Shown one piece after another: positions 58,927-64,000 of a DNA stretch of 64,000 nucleotides. The notes under the pieces were generated by a model. It ran no database searches. It was not told the origin of the DNA and worked only from the letters and a program-made list of their open reading frames with translations. The DNA is from Panopea generosa. Its lineage: Eukaryota; Mollusca; Bivalvia; Adapedonta; Hiatellidae. The DNA is taken from the NCBI GenBank assembly GCA_029582155.1, contig CM055902.1, positions 17,239,011 through 17,303,010 of the forward strand. The letters are read 5' to 3'. Position 1 is the first letter of the stretch. Each line of letters starts with the position of its first letter. Made by a program: the position numbers and the translations under genes.

Positions 58927-60347
58927 AACATGTTTATTTTATTAGACAAGACTAATTTTCTGTTAAAAAAATCTTGTTTTGAATAGCTAATTTCTACAAG
59001 AACATTTAGTGAACATATTTTCATTTTAAAATTATTAATGTACCATTTAGTATCGAACACGATTCTATTCTAAAATAGTTCACGCTTTAGGTAAGAATAT
59101 GCTAAATAACATCGTTCTTAATTGCAAACGGATTATGCCAAAACAAAATTACTCCAAGAGAATGAGTGCGTTTCGTGGCATTCATAGTCGTTCAGATATA
59201 TGAAGTAATGTCCCAAATACTTTCATCGACCATTTCAACTGAGAGGGATTGGTATCATTCGCAAACTTGACAGAAGTTCAATTAATGGAAGAATTTTGGA
59301 AAATACTAAAAATATATGGATGAATATCTCTGCCGTGGATAACAGTTATTTTCTCATCCTGGGGTTATCACATGGTTACCAAAAATCACGTGGATTTGGC
59401 ACTCTGTCTAAATAGTTTTACTAGAACTGATATTATTTACCTCCCTTTCAAAGACGTTTGCCGGCATTTGATAGCCACATTGATAAAACTTAAATTAAAG
59501 AAACTAATAGGTAGAAACTCACAGGCGGATTCAGTTAGGGGATCCAAAGTGTATCATGAACAAATCTTAGAGGGGATTTCCAAATTTTGAGGGTATCCAT
59601 ATTCATGAAATCTCAAGGGACGATCCCTTTCTTAATCCGCTAGTGGCATTTGAGTAATTTCGTCTAAAAATAGTATTTAACAGCATTGAATATAACATGA
59701 ATTCATTTTGACCATCTCCTCGCTCTAGTATGAAATATGTTTGTTGTGCATTCGTTCAATTCAACTAAGTTTTGTAAATTTTAATAACCTTCTAATATTT
59801 ACTTATTCATGCATATATTCATTTTGTAAGTTATATGTTTGGTACTCAAATGTAATGATTGCCGATGAATGACGAACATAGACAAGATTTTATACAAAAA
59901 AGATATTTCAAAGAAAACGGTAAAGGAACTTTAAATGGGAATAAAAAACTCCAAGAAGTATACGCATCTTTTAATATTGTATTCCAGATTACTGAGTACA
60001 TATCATAAAATTGTCCAGAAATATGTTAACGGCATTTTGGTGAATATTTCAGTTGATACCTTCCAATACAGTGTTGTAGAAACCAAAGCACAAAATTCCT
60101 TAGGACATTGCTATACTTTTGCATATGTATGGCTTTACAAAGTTGAAACATATTACATATACTTCAATGTTGAAGTTTAGTTTACTTTTATATATATATT
60201 CATAAGCGTCCTTAACGTATCGATCATTTTAACCATATTTATGTAAATTGACTGGCTGGACATTGGAGATATTCTTTTAAAACAATGCCCAGATTCACTG
60301 TGTTTACAATGACATGACAAATAATCAGCTGTTTACTATGCTTTAAA
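58927..60347. other. Between the satellite and the micro-exon gene
   Basis: Two frames of 72 and 81 codons (59372, 59935) lack splice context or family features and are probably chance. Nothing else seen. Confidence 0.4.
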
Positions 60348-60353
60348 TTTATT
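60348..60353 (-). terminator. Candidate polyadenylation signal of the micro-exon gene
   Basis: AATAAA on the minus strand about 210 nt downstream of the TGA. Confidence 0.4.
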
Positions 60354-60559
60354 TTTATTTCATTAAAAACTGGTGAGCTATCATTTTTATAGTTTCTTTT
60401 GATAGTTTACATGAATGTCCTTGATGTTTTATAACAATGTTTTAGTTTCAAAGAAAACAAACGTAAATGACGGACACGCACGTTGGGCAGTTCTCCATTT
60501 CGAATATCAAGTTAAAATTTATATCACTTTACGCTGAACGTTAAGATTTTCGTACAATG

Positions 60560-61093
60560 TCATCTGTGCCCACCATAGTCGTATATATCGAGGTCATCAT
60601 TTGGGTTAAACGTATCCACATCAGCTTTTGATTCTTCGGGGTCGTTGTAATCGTTAAGAAAGTCGGTCCACAAATCATACAATGTTCCAGCATTAGTTTG
60701 CACAGGCAGTTTTCTCGGAGACTCCTTTGTAGATTTTAGGTAGTCGTAGTTACTTTTTAGAATCTGGTTTCTTGATTTATCATTTTTCATACTCTCGCTG
60801 GCACTGCCTTCTTTATGATAGGCGGCCAACGTTCTGTCCTTGTTGCTCGAAAGGATTTTGTGTGGATCTTTCATTTTGTAATTGCGGGGTAAATCGAACA
60901 ATAAACTGTTAAGAATTTCAATATCATGGACTAATTTTTCGGATTTCTTTGTTTCAGCATTGTAGTCGTACTCGGGATCAAATATGTCGTCATCATTTTG
61001 GTAGAGAGTGTCAGCGTTCGGATCGTCTTCGTGTTTATCTGCACGTTTAAGCACTTGTAGATCATAAAGGTCATCTGATGACTGCGAGGAAGG
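60560..61093 (-). CDS. Terminal exon of the micro-exon gene
   Basis: 534 nt from acceptor TTGTCTTCCAG to TGA. It encodes 177 residues, strongly acidic at both ends (DDDIFDPEYDYNAE; ESKADVDTFNPNDDLDIYDY) with a basic middle and several Lys-Arg, Arg-Lys and Lys-Lys pairs. No cysteine, no membrane segment and no known domain is seen. The open frame over the whole exon and its composition support coding. Confidence 0.75.
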   Translation of the reverse strand, partial: PSSQSSDDLYDLQVLKRADKHEDDPNADTLYQNDDDIFDPEYDYNAETKKSEKLVHDIEILNSLLFDLPRNYKMKDPHKILSSNKDRTLAAYHKEGSASESMKNDKSRNQILKSNYDYLKSTKESPRKLPVQTNAGTLYDLWTDFLNDYNDPEESKADVDTFNPNDDLDIYDYGGHR

Positions 61094-63871
61094 CTGGAAG
61101 ACAAATTAAAACATTTTTTTTCAGTACATTATAAGCTTATTATACAATCGGTTGATAATTCTGTGCGGAACTATTCATTTTTATTATCTTCATTTTGTTA
61201 GGTATAATAAGGTAATATATTATTAGTTTTATTTCACAGAAATCAGATATATTCGTGAGCATGTGTGACGTGTTTTCGTCTAAGCCGAACTTCAACTGTT
61301 TGAGAATTACTACTCCAATTTCCAATAATTAAGATCCAATTAACATTAATTAAACAACCAAGCTGATATTTTTTTTGAAGAACCGAACATTTTAAAAATA
61401 ATTTAACAAAAAATATAAGAAAAGTTTTAACACATTCCCATAATTGTATATTTATAATTTTTAAAATATTTCATTTTTAAGTCTAAATCGATTACACAGT
61501 CTTAAAAGCGTGACGAATTTGAACCCTGGACTTCAATTTAATTCACGAGCATATATCTACAAAGTGTTATTTTTTTCAAAGTTTCAGATAACCAAATTGC
61601 AGATCTGTTTGATGGCATGTCGAATCTACTCCCGTTCATATATATATATATATACCGACTGTTTTAATGTATTTTCAATAATACAAAAATGCAACAAAAT
61701 AAACGGAAAGTCAAGACGCACTTACTTCACCAGGTATTCTTTTGTGAAACTGAAAAATAAACAAATTAAATAAAATGTAACTACTATGGATTCATATTAA
61801 TCAAGAACTTTCACATTAAACCAACAGAAAACAAGAGTTTTTCTTTTACATAACGAAAAAAGTCAATACAACATGCTTTTAAACATTAAAAAAAAAAAAA
61901 AAATGACGTACCCAGAATATAGGGTTGAATGGTTATCAAATTGCTTGTTAGAAATATCTGGATTTCATGAACATAACAATTTAAAATTGATCAAGCAATT
62001 GAAAAGAATATATTTAATGAACTATATGATATTTTTCAAAGAATAAGGAAATGCTCAGTTTTTATATCAGTTTGTGAAACCAGTCCCCGCTCCCGTCACC
62101 GTGCGATGATAATTGGTCAGGTACTTCACAGGAAGGCGATCCATGTGTTAATATGGTAAAAGCAGCAGTGCGCTATGAATTGTGGGACAGAAGGGAATTC
62201 CATGTTTTTACATTTAGGTATAACAGACTTGATTCGGGAGGTGTCAGGTATTGGGGCAGACTATTGTATAGCAGTGTGCCCAGATGCAATATTTATGCAA
62301 TATTTGCATAGAATACATTAAAATGTATCATTATTTTACATTATGAGAAACTATTAATAGATTGGAAAACCCCTTTTTTATTTTAAATTAGTTCAATTTC
62401 TTAACCTATGACCAAATAAGTAAAGTATGTTAACGGGGGTTAAAACGATACGTAATCTCGTACGGATTTTTAAAATAAGATTTCCATATTAATACAATCG
62501 AAATGTACCCATAACACAGAGCTATCTACAAACATGTGCTTTTTATATTTTGAGTGTAAACTGTTTCACTAGCAATGGAATGTACTATTATTGTATTTTG
62601 TTTTATTATATATCCATAGCAATATATTAAATTAAGAAACTGCACAGTATCTTAGTATTTGGTGAAGTGTGAATCTTTTTCTATTGCGCAACACAATTGA
62701 TTCTATCAACTAAATCCACAGGAGCTGTTTCTAGCTACAAAGCATAATAAAACAGGACTTACACCTCCTCTGCAGTTCCTTGGATGTAACTGAAGAAAAT
62801 AACAACACAATTAAGATTATTTATTATAAAATTTATTATAAAATGGTGTTTGCATTATTATATTGTATACGTGCATCAGGTGGGAAGTAAAACCGTCTGG
62901 GAAACTGTTTTCTATAGTCCTCGTAGCGAGGAAAACTCGTTTGTTCTTTTATTGATGTCTTATGACGACATACGTTTTGCTAAATTGCTACCTTGAACTT
63001 TTTGTACTGTTGTAGATGATTTGATTGCCAGTGTTACGATGTGTCCACATTGTGATTAAAAGTTATTGTACAATCTTTTTTTCTAAAATTATAGCGAATG
63101 TACAAACTGTGCGTCGTTTCTAAATGAAACTTGATATATATTAAATAAGCTGTTCTGTTCTATATTAAGCACTCCGACTCATTTTTGTCAGAGTACAGTT
63201 TGGCTGCGGATATTGCCATCTTTTAACTTTCATTGGTTAAAACAAGCAATATTGCATAAAGGCGATGTGTTAATTTCAGTAATAACAGTATAATTTTAAC
63301 ATGATTATACTAAGTTTGTGAAATTTTATACATGTATAGCGTAAATGTATAAATACAGTTTCTTTAATGAGTATTTAATTTATTAAACGGGTTGTCAAAA
63401 GTATAACATGCGCGGCTCTTTCCGAGTATAATACACTTTTGCCAACGAGCTTAATAAATTTAATATTGCATAGGAATGAATGTAAGATCATTTTATCATA
63501 CAGAAAGTGTTCAAGAAATGATACATTTATCATTTAGTTTTCATGTCATGCTATACGGACAACATCAGATGGCGAATTAGTACTGCTATTGCACTTGGTT
63601 AATATGAAAATATCTGATGTGTATAATACACCTGCTCCGTAAATTATATGATACTTTATAGCATTATACGTTTTTTAACTGATTTATAGCAACAGGTGAA
63701 CTGTTGTTTTGATATAAATTGATGCTGTTTACCAACTAATTTACCATGAGCAATTTGCTAGTTTATATAGACTTAGTCATTATGTTACAGTCATACAATT
63801 ATCTCATGTAGACTTCTCGAATTCGACGCTTGGAATAAATGAAAAATGAAAATAATACTTACGAAGCACAT
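60560..63871 (-). CDS. Micro-exon, acidic secreted/prohormone-like gene, 3' part (continues off right edge)
   Basis: Four minus-strand exons are read: 63863-63871 (9 nt), 62763-62789 (27 nt), 61726-61749 (24 nt) and 60560-61093 (534 nt with TGA). All lengths are multiples of three and all junctions are phase 0; three small exons have GTAAGT donors and pyrimidine-rich CAG acceptors. The joined peptide is MCF, LHPRNCRGG, FHKRIPGE, then a 177-residue Asp/Lys/Tyr-rich tail. It has Cys-x6-Cys followed by a Lys-Arg, and further dibasic pairs (LKRADKHEDD). Such architecture is seen in neuropeptide precursors and in secreted matrix or saliva-type proteins. No signal peptide is visible; it would lie beyond the right edge. 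I do not recognise the family. The 9-nt exon is the least secure. Confidence 0.6.
61726..61749 (-). CDS. Micro-exon C (24 nt)
   Basis: Acceptor TTTATTTTTCAG, donor GAA/GTAAGT. Eight codons, FHKRIPGE, phase 0 to 0, with a Lys-Arg pair that would be a prohormone convertase site in a secreted precursor. Confidence 0.62.
62160..62280. repeat. Dispersed repeat matching 38770-38880
   Basis: GCTATGAATTGTGGGACAGA, then TAACAGACTTGATTCGGGAG, then a GTCAGGT/TGGG/AGACTA order shared with the copy downstream of the Crypton exon. Lies in an intron of the micro-exon gene. Confidence 0.5.
62763..62789 (-). CDS. Micro-exon B (27 nt)
   Basis: Acceptor TTATTTTCTTCAG, donor GGT/GTAAGT. Nine codons, LHPRNCRGG, phase 0 to 0. 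A competing donor two bases earlier (GAG/GTGTAA) would break the frame. Confidence 0.6.
63863..63871 (-). CDS. Micro-exon A (9 nt)
   Basis: Nine bases (Met-Cys-Phe in the phase 0 of the chain) lie between acceptor TTTTCCCACCACAG and perfect donor GTAAGTAT. Both signals are strong, but an exon this short needs transcript support. The reading supplies the first cysteine of the Cys-x6-Cys pair. Confidence 0.45.
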
Positions 63872-64000
63872 CTGTGGTGGGAAAATAAATAAATTCAAAA
63901 AATTTAATATTTTATTCAATTCACGATATCAAACTTTAAATATAATTTAATGCCAACTGTAAACTTTGTTATATATACTTTAAATTTTAACCGATCTATT

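Noticed and set aside
59372-60180. Small genes of 72 and 81 codons
   Set aside because: No family features, no splice sites or conserved context, AT-rich composition; frames of this size are expected by chance.
61904-61949. A further 46-nt exon of the micro-exon gene (donor G/GTACGT)
   Set aside because: Length is not a multiple of three, its end would put the next exon in a frame with an early stop, and its acceptor lacks a pyrimidine tract.

Overview
The window is eukaryotic nuclear DNA. It is AT-rich, genes are split by GT-AG introns, and coding exons are short islands among tRNA-derived SINEs, terminal-inverted-repeat elements and minisatellites. The repeat landscape (SINEs ending in CAAT/CAATC, hAT-like and TTAA-target miniature elements, a broken LINE with a jockey/L2/CR1-type C-terminus) and the gene content suggest a mollusc, most likely a bivalve. 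That assignment is inferred from pattern and was not tested by search.

Layout. (1) 1-4760, minus strand: 5' end of an ABCG-type half-transporter, with two coding exons that split the Walker A loop; the gene runs off the left edge. (2) 4760-10100: divergent intergenic region with SINEs, a TTAA-flanked MITE and a 184-bp tandem repeat. (3) 10133-27093, plus strand: a seven-exon BTB/POZ gene. All phases join and the total is exactly 752 codons. (4) 37840-38636, plus strand: a further exon encoding a Crypton-type tyrosine-recombinase-derived domain (DUF3504; QRICH1/ZMYM/KIAA1958 type). It has the same incoming phase as the last BTB exon, so it may be an alternative 3' exon of that gene. (5) 38640-48530: repeats, including a LINE 3' fragment whose 3' tail equals the tail of the commonest SINE here. 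(6) 48580-58926: a 10.3-kb array of a roughly 40-bp unit containing a 2,918-bp nearly perfect tandem duplication. (7) 60560-63871, minus strand: the 3' part of a gene made of symmetric micro-exons (9, 27 and 24 nt) and one large acidic terminal exon, prohormone-like; it runs off the right edge.

ABCG and BTB genes are divergent. The BTB/Crypton locus and the micro-exon gene are convergent, with the satellite between them. No operon logic applies. Most bases are repeats or intron with no detectable function. Every gene model was read by eye from splice signals and phase, without alignment or transcript data.
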